A stretch of 17,764 nt of DNA from the NCBI GenBank assembly GCA_964502525.1, contig CAZCXH010000101.1, positions 1 to 17,764 of the forward strand. The letters run 5' to 3'. The notes below the pieces were generated by a model. The model saw nothing but the letters and a program-made list of their open reading frames with translations, was not told where the DNA came from and searched no databases. The stretch's first letter is position 1; each line of letters opens with the position of its first letter. This DNA comes from DATLYB01 sp964502525. Lineage in GTDB: Bacteria; Bacteroidota; Bacteroidia; Chitinophagales; CAIOSU01. Positions 7,009 to 15,202 of the stretch are shown here, in pieces. The translations under genes and the position numbers were made by a program.

Positions 7009-10000
7009 TGCAAGCTGCTATTGATGATAGCTATCTCCTCCACCAGCTTCTGGCGGGTAAGGCGGTTGCGGATTTCACTATGGCTGTCTCTTAAAATTTG
7101 ATAGCCTTTTTTGATTAGCTCGATTTGCTCAGGCTTGGGTAAGCCATCCATGCTTTTGAATTGCTGCTCGACCAGTTGTATTACATTGGCTTCTTTGGCT
7201 TTTACTTCTTCCGGGAAATATAATTCGTAAACACAGGCATCAATCAATTCTTCAAACTGCTTGGCGATGTGTTCATTGGGTACGTATTCATTTAGTTGAT
7301 TTCCGTGTTGAATGGTGAGTAAGAGAAGGTCAACTAAAGATATAATATGTTTTTGGTCGTCTTTGTTTAACGGTAATATTGGCAATTCTTCTAAATCAGT
7401 CATTAAGATTTGCGGGAACGCTTGCTTGTTCGTAATCATTAGTTGCCTTATGTAATAAGTGAAAAGTGAAGAGTTTAGGAGAGCTAATAAATACTTATTT
7501 AGGAAACTGGGAGATTTACTCCAACAAGAGTATAATGTGCTTTCTGTAAGGGCTGGTTCATTTAAAAGCACACAACAAAGAGTATTTCCCGTTCTTCTTA
7601 TCAATATTCTCGGCACTACATCGTGTTTAGCCTTCAATTTTGTTCCACCAACAATGTTTAAACTGTTATAGTCTGTGTAGAAGAATTTAACAATTTTCCA
7701 TTTCGATATACTTTTGCCAAGTAGAAATTTGTTTCTTCCATAAGTTGAGTCATCCCCAACAACCGAATCTCTTTCGCTCACAACCATACCCTTGAAAAGA
7801 ATGCAGACCGAGCTTAACGGAACGGTATCTAAGGCGTGTACTTTGTCAATAATAGAATTTTTGGTTTCTAATACTTCGGTGATGTTATAGTTTTCATCGA
7901 AATGATACCGTTGTGTCGGACGTTTTTTGCTTTTCGAATAAACGAATATTAGGTTGCCCGTAACTGCATTCTCGAACACAAATGATGAAAAGGTGGCTCT
8001 TTTAACTACTGAACCATAGGTATTCATAATCTCCACACAATCCTTATAACTTCTGGTAGTAAATAATCCTTCTGGCACAATAAATGACAAAGTACCTTCT
8101 TTAGATAAAAGCCTTATTCCCATTTCAATAAATAAGGTATATATATTCTTAGAGCTTGCTTTTTTGATTGATATGAAATCGTTTAGGTAGTGAGTTAAGA
8201 GATTCGAGGCAGTATTATTTTTTGTCAGGATTTTATAAGGAGGATTCCCAATCACAACGTCAAACTCATTTTTAAGACCAAACATCCAAAAGGCATCAAA
8301 CCAGTCTGCTTTATGGTTTTCAAAGGGCTTCCAAGTAGCAAGCATAGATACAATTCCATCTTTCCCTGCCCAGGATGCTATGCTTTTAAACAGCAAACTC
8401 TGCTGCCTTAAAAAATCTCCTTCTAATTTCTTCTTTTGTTTTCCAGATGATTGGAAAAACTCAGCTCTAATTTTTTTTAATTCTTCAATTGCATCCTCAG
8501 CAGTTCCCAAGTTCAATTGTTTAGGCAGGTCATATAAGGAATCGGCACAAACAAACTTGAAATCGAGGTTGGGCAGCGGCTTTATGTTTTCAATTTCTTC
8601 ATCCACCACCAAACTCAGCCAGCAGCGCAGCCGGCTTAACTCAACCGCCATCGGCTGTATGTCCACTCCGTAAATGGAATTTTGGATGGTATCTAATTTC
8701 AACTGATAGATGACAGCATCCGTGAATTGTTTTTTAGGATTTTGCGCCTGCAAAATTTCCTGCTTCAATGCAATCAGCTTTTGCAGCACACCCATCGGAA
8801 AAGCGCCTGAACCACAGGCGGGGTCAAGCACTTTAATTTCATTGAGGGCATTCAGCAATTTCTGAGTGTAGGGTTTTAATTCATCCGGCAAGTGAATGGT
8901 ATGCACCATATCTTCCACTGCTTCTCCCAATCCTGAAACGGCTTTTGGCTGTGGAATTTTCAATTGCTGATTGGGCACTGTCCCGAAAAGATTTTTTTCA
9001 AGTTCGGGTTCGTCAGTTCCGATACCGAGGCTGGTTTTCAGATACTCGGCAATGGATTGCTCCACCATGTAGTCCACAATCTCGCGGGGAGTATAAAAAG
9101 AACCTGTGGCTTTTCTTGCGCTCTCACCAGTATCGGGGTTCTGCTCCGCCAACAGGTTTTCAAAAATGCGTCCGAGCATTTCAGGGTCAATGGCAATTTC
9201 CGCGCTACTGCTGCTGTTTTCGTCAACAGTGAAATTGTATTTTTCGAGAGTTTCACCGAAGAAATCAAAAAACCATTTGTTGTCAATCCTGATTCTGAAA
9301 TCGGGCTTGTTCTTGTAGAAATCAGATTCCTGCGCGTCAAACAAACCTCCGTTCAAAAAAGGATAATGCGCAATCAGCTTGGGCAGCCCGCCAATCCTTT
9401 CCTTTTCCGGCTTGTTCATCACTTCAAAAAACAATATTTCCAAAAGGTCGTGGTAGTAATCGCCATCTATGTAATGCCTTGCGGCTGCTGATGAGAGAGC
9501 TTCTTCCCGGATAATCTGTTTGCGTTTTAGAAACCAGCAGAAAATTATCCTGCCGATTAAACGGATGGCGAACTGCACACGGTCTTCATCAGACTGAAAG
9601 GGATTTCCTTTGGCATTGAGGTCTTCAATGAGGGCTGTAAACACCTTTTTGATTTCATCATAAAATCTCCTGTTGACAATAGAAATGTCAAAAGCAGACC
9701 AAAGGGCTTTCCATAACTCAGTAGGCTCTACAAACAAGCGATTGACCTTGCTTGCCACTTCCTCCAAAATGAAGTTGTATGTTTTATAGTAAGGCTGGTT
9801 TACTCCAAAGGGCAAGGTCTTTAAGACAATCTTTTTTCCTTCCCTCGCGCTCAACACCACTTTCAATTGGGTGGAGTCCTTGTTACCAAAGAACCAAACG
9901 ATGAAACGATTGGCTTCAGGACCTTTTTTAAACCGCTTGGTGATTTGCTCAATTTGTTTTTTAGGCAGGCTGGCATCATTCAGGCGGGTGAAAAAGAACA

Positions 10001-10256
10001 GCATTTGCGACACGCTGCCCTTCATCAAGCTGATGGGGCGAATGTCTTTCTGATTGGCAACTTTAATGTGGTCGGCTTCATAATCGGCAATCAACCGCAA
10101 CACTTCACCGCCAAACAATTCCTGCTGCTGCGGCACAGGCAATACGCTGTTCCAGTTCACCGGCTCCGGAACGGAAAAGCGTTCCATCAATGCCTGGCAT
10201 ATTGCAGGATAGTCCAGCTTCTGTTTATTCTCAACGAGTTGCTTTATGGTTATCAT
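7005..10256 (-). CDS. Eco57I-like adenine-specific DNA methyltransferase (type IIG/PglX-like)
   Basis: A 1083-aa N6-adenine DNA methyltransferase. Visible elements: a helical segment ending in GSFYTPREIVDYMV (385-398), SAM-binding motif I DPACGSG (478-484), motif II region YGVDIQPMAVELSRLR (529-544), and catalytic motif IV NPPY (671-674) in FDVVIGNPPY. Residues from about 780 to 1010 form the probable target-recognition region, followed by a helical tail. The N-terminal 340 residues show no clear PD-(D/E)xK active site, so I cannot say it cuts DNA itself; the length fits both type IIG enzymes and BREX PglX-like methylases. Its ATG follows the Fic stop with no gap (TAGATG) and its stop overlaps the ATPase start. 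The DNA from about 7200 to 8510 is markedly AT-richer than the rest of the gene. Likely role: mark self DNA so that the partners spare it. Confidence 0.92.
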   Translation of the reverse strand: MITIKQLVENKQKLDYPAICQALMERFSVPEPVNWNSVLPVPQQQELFGGEVLRLIADYEADHIKVANQKDIRPISLMKGSVSQMLFFFTRLNDASLPKKQIEQITKRFKKGPEANRFIVWFFGNKDSTQLKVVLSAREGKKIVLKTLPFGVNQPYYKTYNFILEEVASKVNRLFVEPTELWKALWSAFDISIVNRRFYDEIKKVFTALIEDLNAKGNPFQSDEDRVQFAIRLIGRIIFCWFLKRKQIIREEALSSAAARHYIDGDYYHDLLEILFFEVMNKPEKERIGGLPKLIAHYPFLNGGLFDAQESDFYKNKPDFRIRIDNKWFFDFFGETLEKYNFTVDENSSSSAEIAIDPEMLGRIFENLLAEQNPDTGESARKATGSFYTPREIVDYMVEQSIAEYLKTSLGIGTDEPELEKNLFGTVPNQQLKIPQPKAVSGLGEAVEDMVHTIHLPDELKPYTQKLLNALNEIKVLDPACGSGAFPMGVLQKLIALKQEILQAQNPKKQFTDAVIYQLKLDTIQNSIYGVDIQPMAVELSRLRCWLSLVVDEEIENIKPLPNLDFKFVCADSLYDLPKQLNLGTAEDAIEELKKIRAEFFQSSGKQKKKLEGDFLRQQSLLFKSIASWAGKDGIVSMLATWKPFENHKADWFDAFWMFGLKNEFDVVIGNPPYKILTKNNTASNLLTHYLNDFISIKKASSKNIYTLFIEMGIRLLSKEGTLSFIVPEGLFTTRSYKDCVEIMNTYGSVVKRATFSSFVFENAVTGNLIFVYSKSKKRPTQRYHFDENYNITEVLETKNSIIDKVHALDTVPLSSVCILFKGMVVSERDSVVGDDSTYGRNKFLLGKSISKWKIVKFFYTDYNSLNIVGGTKLKAKHDVVPRILIRRTGNTLCCVLLNEPALTESTLYSCWSKSPSFLNKYLLALLNSSLFTYYIRQLMITNKQAFPQILMTDLEELPILPLNKDDQKHIISLVDLLLLTIQHGNQLNEYVPNEHIAKQFEELIDACVYELYFPEEVKAKEANVIQLVEQQFKSMDGLPKPEQIELIKKGYQILRDSHSEIRNRLTRQKLVEEIAIINSSLQ

Positions 10257-11393
10257 CTATCTTTCAAATAATCTGAGATATTCTTCAAAAACGAAAATGC
10301 GATTGCGCTTGAAACCCGTCTGCTCTTTCAGGATGTTCAGCACCTGAAAGTTTTTGATGATAGCGTTAGCAGTGGGGCGGCTCACTTCCAAATCTTCCTC
10401 CACATCCAAAGCAGTGATGACGGGCTTTTTGTAGAGGTATAGCAACAGCATTTTAGCCAACGGAATTTTACGCCCTAATTTGATGATGCGAAAATCTTCA
10501 ATCTCTTTCCGCAATTTCAAAATGTCTTTAAAGGTGGTTGTTCCTTTTTGCGCGGTATCAATTACCGCCACAAGGAAAAACTTTATCCATTGGGTCAAGT
10601 CATTCTTTGTGCGCACCACCATCAGGTTGTCATAATACAGCCCTTTGTTTTTCTCAAAAAAATCAGAGAGGTAGAGGGTGGGCTTGTGCAGAATTTTCTG
10701 CTTCACCAAATACAGCGTTATCATCAGCCTTCCCAAACGCCCGTTGCCGTCAAGGAAAGGGTGAATGGTTTCAAACTGGTAGTGCGCGATGGCAATGCGG
10801 ATAAGATGCGGGACATTGATGGAATCGTTATTCAGAAATTTTTCCAAATCGCTCATGGCTTCAACCACTTCCGTGTGAACGGGAGGGATGAACACGGCAT
10901 CTTTGAGCGATGAACCGCCAATCCAGTTTTGGCTTATGCGAAAATCACCAGGCTGCTTATGCTTGCCTCTTACGCCCTGCAATAGCACCTCATGGGTTTT
11001 TCGGAACAAGCGGTTGGAAAGCGGCAGCTTGTCCAACTCCCTGATGGCAAAATTCATTGCCTCTATGTAGCTCTGCACTTCCTGCCAATCATCCCGTTTT
11101 TCAGGGTTGATGTCCCTTTCCTTCAATACGGCTTCCTCAATGTGTGTTTGCGTACCTTCAATGCGGCTTGATTGGGTGGCTTCCTTCACCATGTGCATCC
11201 TGATGAAAGTGTCCACATCAGGAACAATGGCGGAGAATGCATCCAAAGCGCCCAACCGAAGGTTGGCTTCTTCTAACAGCGTATTAACTTCAGGATTGCT
11301 GATAATCCACTCCGAGTTAACAGGTTCTGGATGGAAACTCTTGTACTGGTATTGATTCAGGAATACACCCGCCTTGAATTGCGAAATGTCCAT
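10257..11393 (-). CDS. Class II Fic-domain AMP-transferase with C-terminal winged helix
   Basis: A 378-aa Fic protein from the ATG at 11393 (MDISQFKAGV); a TTG at 11420 would add nine basic residues and is less likely. The Fic core has the complete motif HPFLDGNGRLGR (residues 211-222) with catalytic His211, so it should transfer AMP from ATP to a hydroxyl side chain of a target protein. Upstream, SSRIEG (75-80) matches the inhibitory (S/T)xxxE(G/N) helix, which places it in class II with built-in autoinhibition, as in Shewanella SoFic-type proteins of similar length. The last 70 residues look like a winged helix-turn-helix (DVEEDLEVSRPTANAIIKNFQVL), so it may bind DNA. It is the first gene of the tight Fic-methylase-ATPase run, with a dyad at 11464-11487 upstream that could be its operator. 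The target is unknown. Confidence 0.92.
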   Translation of the reverse strand: MDISQFKAGVFLNQYQYKSFHPEPVNSEWIISNPEVNTLLEEANLRLGALDAFSAIVPDVDTFIRMHMVKEATQSSRIEGTQTHIEEAVLKERDINPEKRDDWQEVQSYIEAMNFAIRELDKLPLSNRLFRKTHEVLLQGVRGKHKQPGDFRISQNWIGGSSLKDAVFIPPVHTEVVEAMSDLEKFLNNDSINVPHLIRIAIAHYQFETIHPFLDGNGRLGRLMITLYLVKQKILHKPTLYLSDFFEKNKGLYYDNLMVVRTKNDLTQWIKFFLVAVIDTAQKGTTTFKDILKLRKEIEDFRIIKLGRKIPLAKMLLLYLYKKPVITALDVEEDLEVSRPTANAIIKNFQVLNILKEQTGFKRNRIFVFEEYLRLFER

Positions 11394-11463
11394 TTTTCTA
11401 TTCTTTGACCGCTTGGGCAAACTTAACCATAAATTCTACATAATTAAAGAAAATGGATTTGGC

Positions 11464-11487
11464 TTAACTATGAGTATTTATAGTTAA
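11464..11487. promoter_or_regulatory. Perfect inverted repeat upstream of fic, candidate operator
   Basis: Arms TTAACTAT (11464-11471) and ATAGTTAA (11480-11487) are perfect complements around an 8-base spacer. It lies in the 136-bp gap between the helicase stop and the fic ATG, about 70 bp upstream of fic. The AT-only stem has no following T-run, so it is a poor terminator and a better protein-binding site. The winged helix of the Fic protein itself is an obvious candidate binder (inference). Confidence 0.45.
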
Positions 11488-11529
11488 AGTTGCCCGGGCT
11501 TGGTTCACTATGCTTTCATGAAATAAAAG

Positions 11530-14500
11530 TCAGACCGTGCCTGCATAGTAGCCGTACCACATCACCGGAACGGGCTTCCGGGCAGGGACTTCGTTTTTAA
11601 CAAGGTTCACACTCAGGATTGCCAAGCTATCGAGGAAATCTATCGAAACCTGATTGTCATATCTTTTCATGTAGGAGCGCAAGCGGTTGTCAACTGCAAG
11701 GTTCTTCGCAGTAAGCAGGCTTTGAAGCCGCTTGATGTTGTCCAACGAATAACGGTCCTGATTGTCATGGAGGAGATTGAGCAATTTTTGCTTGGCAGCG
11801 GCTAATGAACCGTTTCCGGCACTGCTCTTAACTCCGGTGAACTCTGAAAGGTCAATGCCTTCAATAGTGGCTTGGTAAGCCCTTTCCGCTTCAAAAATCT
11901 TTTTTGCGGAAGCCACCAAACGCGCCTTGTCATCAAAAGAAATCAACTCCATTTTCCGTTCGGTATCAAAGCTGCGAATCTGGCGCAGGGCTTTCAGTTG
12001 ATTGGTTTCCCTCTCCACCTTGTTGCCATCGGTGCGGATGAACTCAAACTCGCCTTTGCCAATGTTGAACACGAGCATTTTATCAGCGTCTTTGAAAGCA
12101 GGGATGCCACACCACTTGTTGAGGTTCATGTTCATCATGAACTCTCTTTCTTCATCGGTGGCTTTGCGAATCCACTCCCTTAAATCATTCTCAAACAATT
12201 CATCAAAGGCAAGGTCATTCTCCCTTTCCAATTCCTCGATGGCTTGTGTCTGGCGGGCAGCATCACCGGAGTAAATGTCTTCCAACAAACCAAACTGACG
12301 GTCGGTGATTTGCTCACCCAAAATGCTGCTATCAATACCTACGCTGCCCCCGATGATGCGTATTTTATCCTGCAAGCGTTTAATGAGTTTCAGAAAACGC
12401 TCCAACTGACCTTCGGGCAGGAAGTTGTGAATTTTCACTTCGCTGAATGTAGAGCCTAAACGATTGATACGCCCGTTGCGCTGAATCATCTTCACCGGAT
12501 TCCAATGCAAATCGTAATTGATGATGATGCCGCAATCCTGCAAGTTCTGACCTTCGCTCAATACATCGGTGCTTACCAAGATTTGCAATTCCGGCTTGCC
12601 ATTCACCTTGCCATCAGATACTACCTGTCGCTGCGCCACCGGAGAAAAGCGTTGCACATAGCCGGTTTTCTCCTTTCCATTTTTACTTTTCAGGGAAGCG
12701 ATTTGGTCTCTCGATAATCCTACTTCATTCAAAAAGTCCGCACTTATTTCTTTGTAGATATAGTCAACCGTTGTGGCGAAATAAGAAAAGACCAAAACCT
12801 TTTGTCCTTTCAACTCTTTCAGAAGGGCTTTGAACTTCTCCAATTTTGTGTCAGTGGTGATGCTATCCAACACGGTTTTAATCAGGGCAATTATTTCCTT
12901 GTCCTGACTAATAAACTTTTTCAGGTTGCCCGTATTGAAAGCATCAAGAGCAATGGCAGTTTCGGGCTGCTGAATACGATAGGCAGGGTCTTTCTCTTTT
13001 TTCTTTTGCTCCCGGTCGTTGAAGTATTGCACTTCCTCAAAAATCAAATCAATCACGCTTTCATCCTGCTCATCCTCAGAGCGTGTAATGGCTTTTTGAA
13101 TAATCTCAGGTCGCACCACTCTTTTGTGAGTGAAAAACAATTCCTCGAAGTTGGAGAGGTAGGTTTTGTATTTGTCAATCCGCTTGCGGAAAGTGTGAAT
13201 AGATGAATCGAATGACTTGAACAGCGTTACCTTCATCACTCCGGTCAGGTTCTTCCGTGCGTTAGCCTGAATTTCTTCCTGCTCATTCCTTTCCAGCTTC
13301 TCACTGAGGTAACTGTATGGAACGAGCTTGAGGTTTTTAATGGCGCGGTCAACAAAATGAAAAACGGATTCATACTCCGTTTGATTGATGCGCTTCCGCT
13401 TCTTTGTATCGAAGGATTTAAAGAAGTCAATCACTCCCTGAATTTCTTCCTGCTCTTCCTCCTGGTCGGTCAACTCGAAAGTGAACGCATCATACAACTG
13501 CTCATTGGTCTGCTCCAGTTTATTGAGCGTGTCGCTGATTGCTTTGCGAATGGCGCGGTTATCCAATTCGTACAATTCATTCACTAATTTTTCCTCCGGA
13601 AAAATAATTGCCTTGCCATTGAGCAGCGCATCAGGAAAATCTTTTTTTACCTGATGCTTGGTACGCTTCACCATTATTTTATTGAGTATAGGATAAAGCC
13701 CGCTGAATACTTCTTCATTATCCCGCTTTTTAAATTCCCGCTGTGTATATCCGAAAAGCGATGGAAGATTTTCTATTCCAAAGTGGGTGAAGAATTTTTC
13801 ATCGCCTCCCTTTGCCAACAAGATTTGATTGGCAAGGTCTTTCACGCCATTGTTCACGGGGGTAGCTGAAAGCATCAGCACTTTGGGCAACTCGTTGCAG
13901 AAGTTCCGGTCGGTGATTACCTGCAATAAATTTTGAAAGGATTTGCTGCCCTGTGTTTTCAGGTTGTGGCTTTCATCAATCATCAGCAAATCAATCGCGG
14001 TGTCCCTGCCGGAGCTTTGTCTGATGTACAGCAATTCTTGCTTCACCTTTTCAAAACTGTCATCATTACCAAATTCGGTGATAGAAAAAACCGGAGCGTT
14101 AACGGTGATGTCCTTTAAATGCTTTTGCCAGTCTTCACGAAGTGAAGCTGGACAGACCACTACTATATTTTTTCTTTCATAATAACCGATACGCTCAATA
14201 ATATCACGGGCAATGTATGATTTGCCCAAACCAACGCTGTCACCCACCAAGCACATTCCTATCTTTTTATCCATCAGGCGGTTGAGCGCCTTGCGTACAC
14301 TCTCCTGCTGAAAAACCGTGAGCGTATTTCTCTTTTCAAAGGGCTCCTCTGATTTTAATTTCTCCTCAATCTCAATGTCCTCACCGTAAAGCTCAAAGAG
14401 TATGCGGATGTAGATTTCATAAGGAGAATAAGAGAGCTTGCCGAATTTGCTTAGTCCGATGATTTCAGTATTGAACTTTCGATTCCACGGTTCGCTGTCT

Positions 14501-15099
14501 TTCCATAGTTCTTCAAACCAACTGCGGTGGGATGGGTGCTGCTGAATATTCAGCCTCCGGTAATTCACGGTTGCATTGTTGTCCTCAACGGCATTCAATT
14601 CAAGGTTGCCGGATAACCCTTGTTTCGTAAAGTTTGAACTGCCAATGATGCCGATAGAATTTTCCAGTTCAGAGCCGAAGATGTAGCACTTTGCATGAAG
14701 GAAATTCTTTTTGTAAACACGAATCTGCAATTTTGAGTTGACATCCTCATTGTCCAGATGCTCCGACAAAAGGTCGCAGACCTTTTGGAAATCGGGATGC
14801 AGTTCCAATTCCTCAATATCTTTCTTTAAATACTTCTGCGGGAAGTTAGGGTCAATGGGTTCGGGGTTCTTTAGCTGATAGGCTCTCACCGATGGTTCTT
14901 CTCCCAACAGCAGCCGAAACTTTACGCCATCCCTTAATATGAATTGTGATAATTCTTCATATATCTCCACCATGCCGGGCAAATCCCAATAGCCAGTGGC
15001 GATAGCCACCTCCGTAAATTTTTCAGATTTCAACTGCTCCGACAATACCGTTTTCAATTGGTATTTCTCAACGGAGTTGTCAAGTATTTTGGGAATCAT
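11530..15099 (-). CDS. SNF2-family helicase with N-terminal phospholipase D-like nuclease domain
   Basis: A 1189-aa fusion, from the ATG at 15099 (one codon inside a TTG). Positions given count from that TTG. Residues 1-200 form a PLD-type domain: HAKCYIF (His136, Lys138) followed by GSSNFT (154-159); the usual Asp at H+7 is Gly143, as in some helicase-linked PLD domains. The superfamily 2 SNF2-type motor follows: Gln265/266 Q-motif, Walker A GDSVGLGKS with Lys294, DESH at 376-379, SAT at 412-414, motif V STDVLSEGQNLQ near 844-855, and motif VI QRNGRINRLGS (874-884). A charged helical insertion of about 230 residues separates the two motor lobes. The last 250 residues have no assigned domain. 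Such proteins occur in DISARM-like and other restriction-like defence systems as DNA translocases with a nuclease head. It is divergent from the MerR gene across an operator-rich spacer and separated from fic by 136 bp. Confidence 0.93.
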   Translation of the reverse strand: MIPKILDNSVEKYQLKTVLSEQLKSEKFTEVAIATGYWDLPGMVEIYEELSQFILRDGVKFRLLLGEEPSVRAYQLKNPEPIDPNFPQKYLKKDIEELELHPDFQKVCDLLSEHLDNEDVNSKLQIRVYKKNFLHAKCYIFGSELENSIGIIGSSNFTKQGLSGNLELNAVEDNNATVNYRRLNIQQHPSHRSWFEELWKDSEPWNRKFNTEIIGLSKFGKLSYSPYEIYIRILFELYGEDIEIEEKLKSEEPFEKRNTLTVFQQESVRKALNRLMDKKIGMCLVGDSVGLGKSYIARDIIERIGYYERKNIVVVCPASLREDWQKHLKDITVNAPVFSITEFGNDDSFEKVKQELLYIRQSSGRDTAIDLLMIDESHNLKTQGSKSFQNLLQVITDRNFCNELPKVLMLSATPVNNGVKDLANQILLAKGGDEKFFTHFGIENLPSLFGYTQREFKKRDNEEVFSGLYPILNKIMVKRTKHQVKKDFPDALLNGKAIIFPEEKLVNELYELDNRAIRKAISDTLNKLEQTNEQLYDAFTFELTDQEEEQEEIQGVIDFFKSFDTKKRKRINQTEYESVFHFVDRAIKNLKLVPYSYLSEKLERNEQEEIQANARKNLTGVMKVTLFKSFDSSIHTFRKRIDKYKTYLSNFEELFFTHKRVVRPEIIQKAITRSEDEQDESVIDLIFEEVQYFNDREQKKKEKDPAYRIQQPETAIALDAFNTGNLKKFISQDKEIIALIKTVLDSITTDTKLEKFKALLKELKGQKVLVFSYFATTVDYIYKEISADFLNEVGLSRDQIASLKSKNGKEKTGYVQRFSPVAQRQVVSDGKVNGKPELQILVSTDVLSEGQNLQDCGIIINYDLHWNPVKMIQRNGRINRLGSTFSEVKIHNFLPEGQLERFLKLIKRLQDKIRIIGGSVGIDSSILGEQITDRQFGLLEDIYSGDAARQTQAIEELERENDLAFDELFENDLREWIRKATDEEREFMMNMNLNKWCGIPAFKDADKMLVFNIGKGEFEFIRTDGNKVERETNQLKALRQIRSFDTERKMELISFDDKARLVASAKKIFEAERAYQATIEGIDLSEFTGVKSSAGNGSLAAAKQKLLNLLHDNQDRYSLDNIKRLQSLLTAKNLAVDNRLRSYMKRYDNQVSIDFLDSLAILSVNLVKNEVPARKPVPVMWYGYYAGTV

Positions 15100-15140
15100 C
15101 AATCAGGAAATTCGCTGCTAAAGTAAAAATATTTTTTGTT

Positions 15141-15202
15141 AAATCTTACCAATTGGTAAACTTTTTTGTTTACCTTTGTAATTATACCTATTGGTAAGAT
15201 TT
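15141..15202. promoter_or_regulatory. Operator array of TTACC/GGTAA half-sites between divergent genes
   Basis: The spacer holds a perfect palindrome TTACCAATTGGTAA (15146-15159), a second overlapping dyad GGTAAACTTTTTTGTTTACC (15155-15174), and a copy of the first, ATACCTATTGGTAA (15184-15197, 12 of 14 identical), 38 bp further on. The outer flanks also form a perfect 13-bp inverted repeat, AAATCTTACCAAT (15141-15153) and ATTGGTAAGATTT (15190-15202), which abuts the regulator ATG. This arrangement is typical of cooperative binding by a dimeric regulator, most simply the adjacent MerR-type protein, and would cover the promoters of both the regulator and the helicase. Confidence 0.75.
15171..15178 (+). 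promoter_or_regulatory. Candidate -7 promoter box of the regulator gene
   Basis: TACCTTTG matches the Bacteroidota -7 consensus TAnnTTTG and lies 24 bp before the regulator ATG, within the half-site array, so bound regulator would overlap it. No clear -33 TTTG box was found at the expected distance. A weaker leftward counterpart, TACTTTAG on the minus strand (15125-15118), precedes the helicase. Confidence 0.4.

Noticed and set aside
8964..9491. 175-codon + strand ORF antisense to the methylase
   Set aside because: It is a shadow frame over the well-supported methylase coding sequence, with no recognisable motif and a composition typical of antisense translation.
9200..10256. PD-(D/E)xK nuclease at the methylase N-terminus
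   Set aside because: No convincing D-x(n)-ExK arrangement could be seen; the segment around residues 118-150 is only suggestive.
11464..11487. Rho-independent terminator after the helicase gene
   Set aside because: The stem is AT-rich, with only one G or C per arm, and no U-tract follows in the leftward direction.
4324..15102. Assignment to BREX or DISARM
   Set aside because: Methylase and SNF2/PLD helicase fit loosely, but PglZ, BrxC and BrxL (BREX) and DrmA and DrmB (DISARM) are not in the window.
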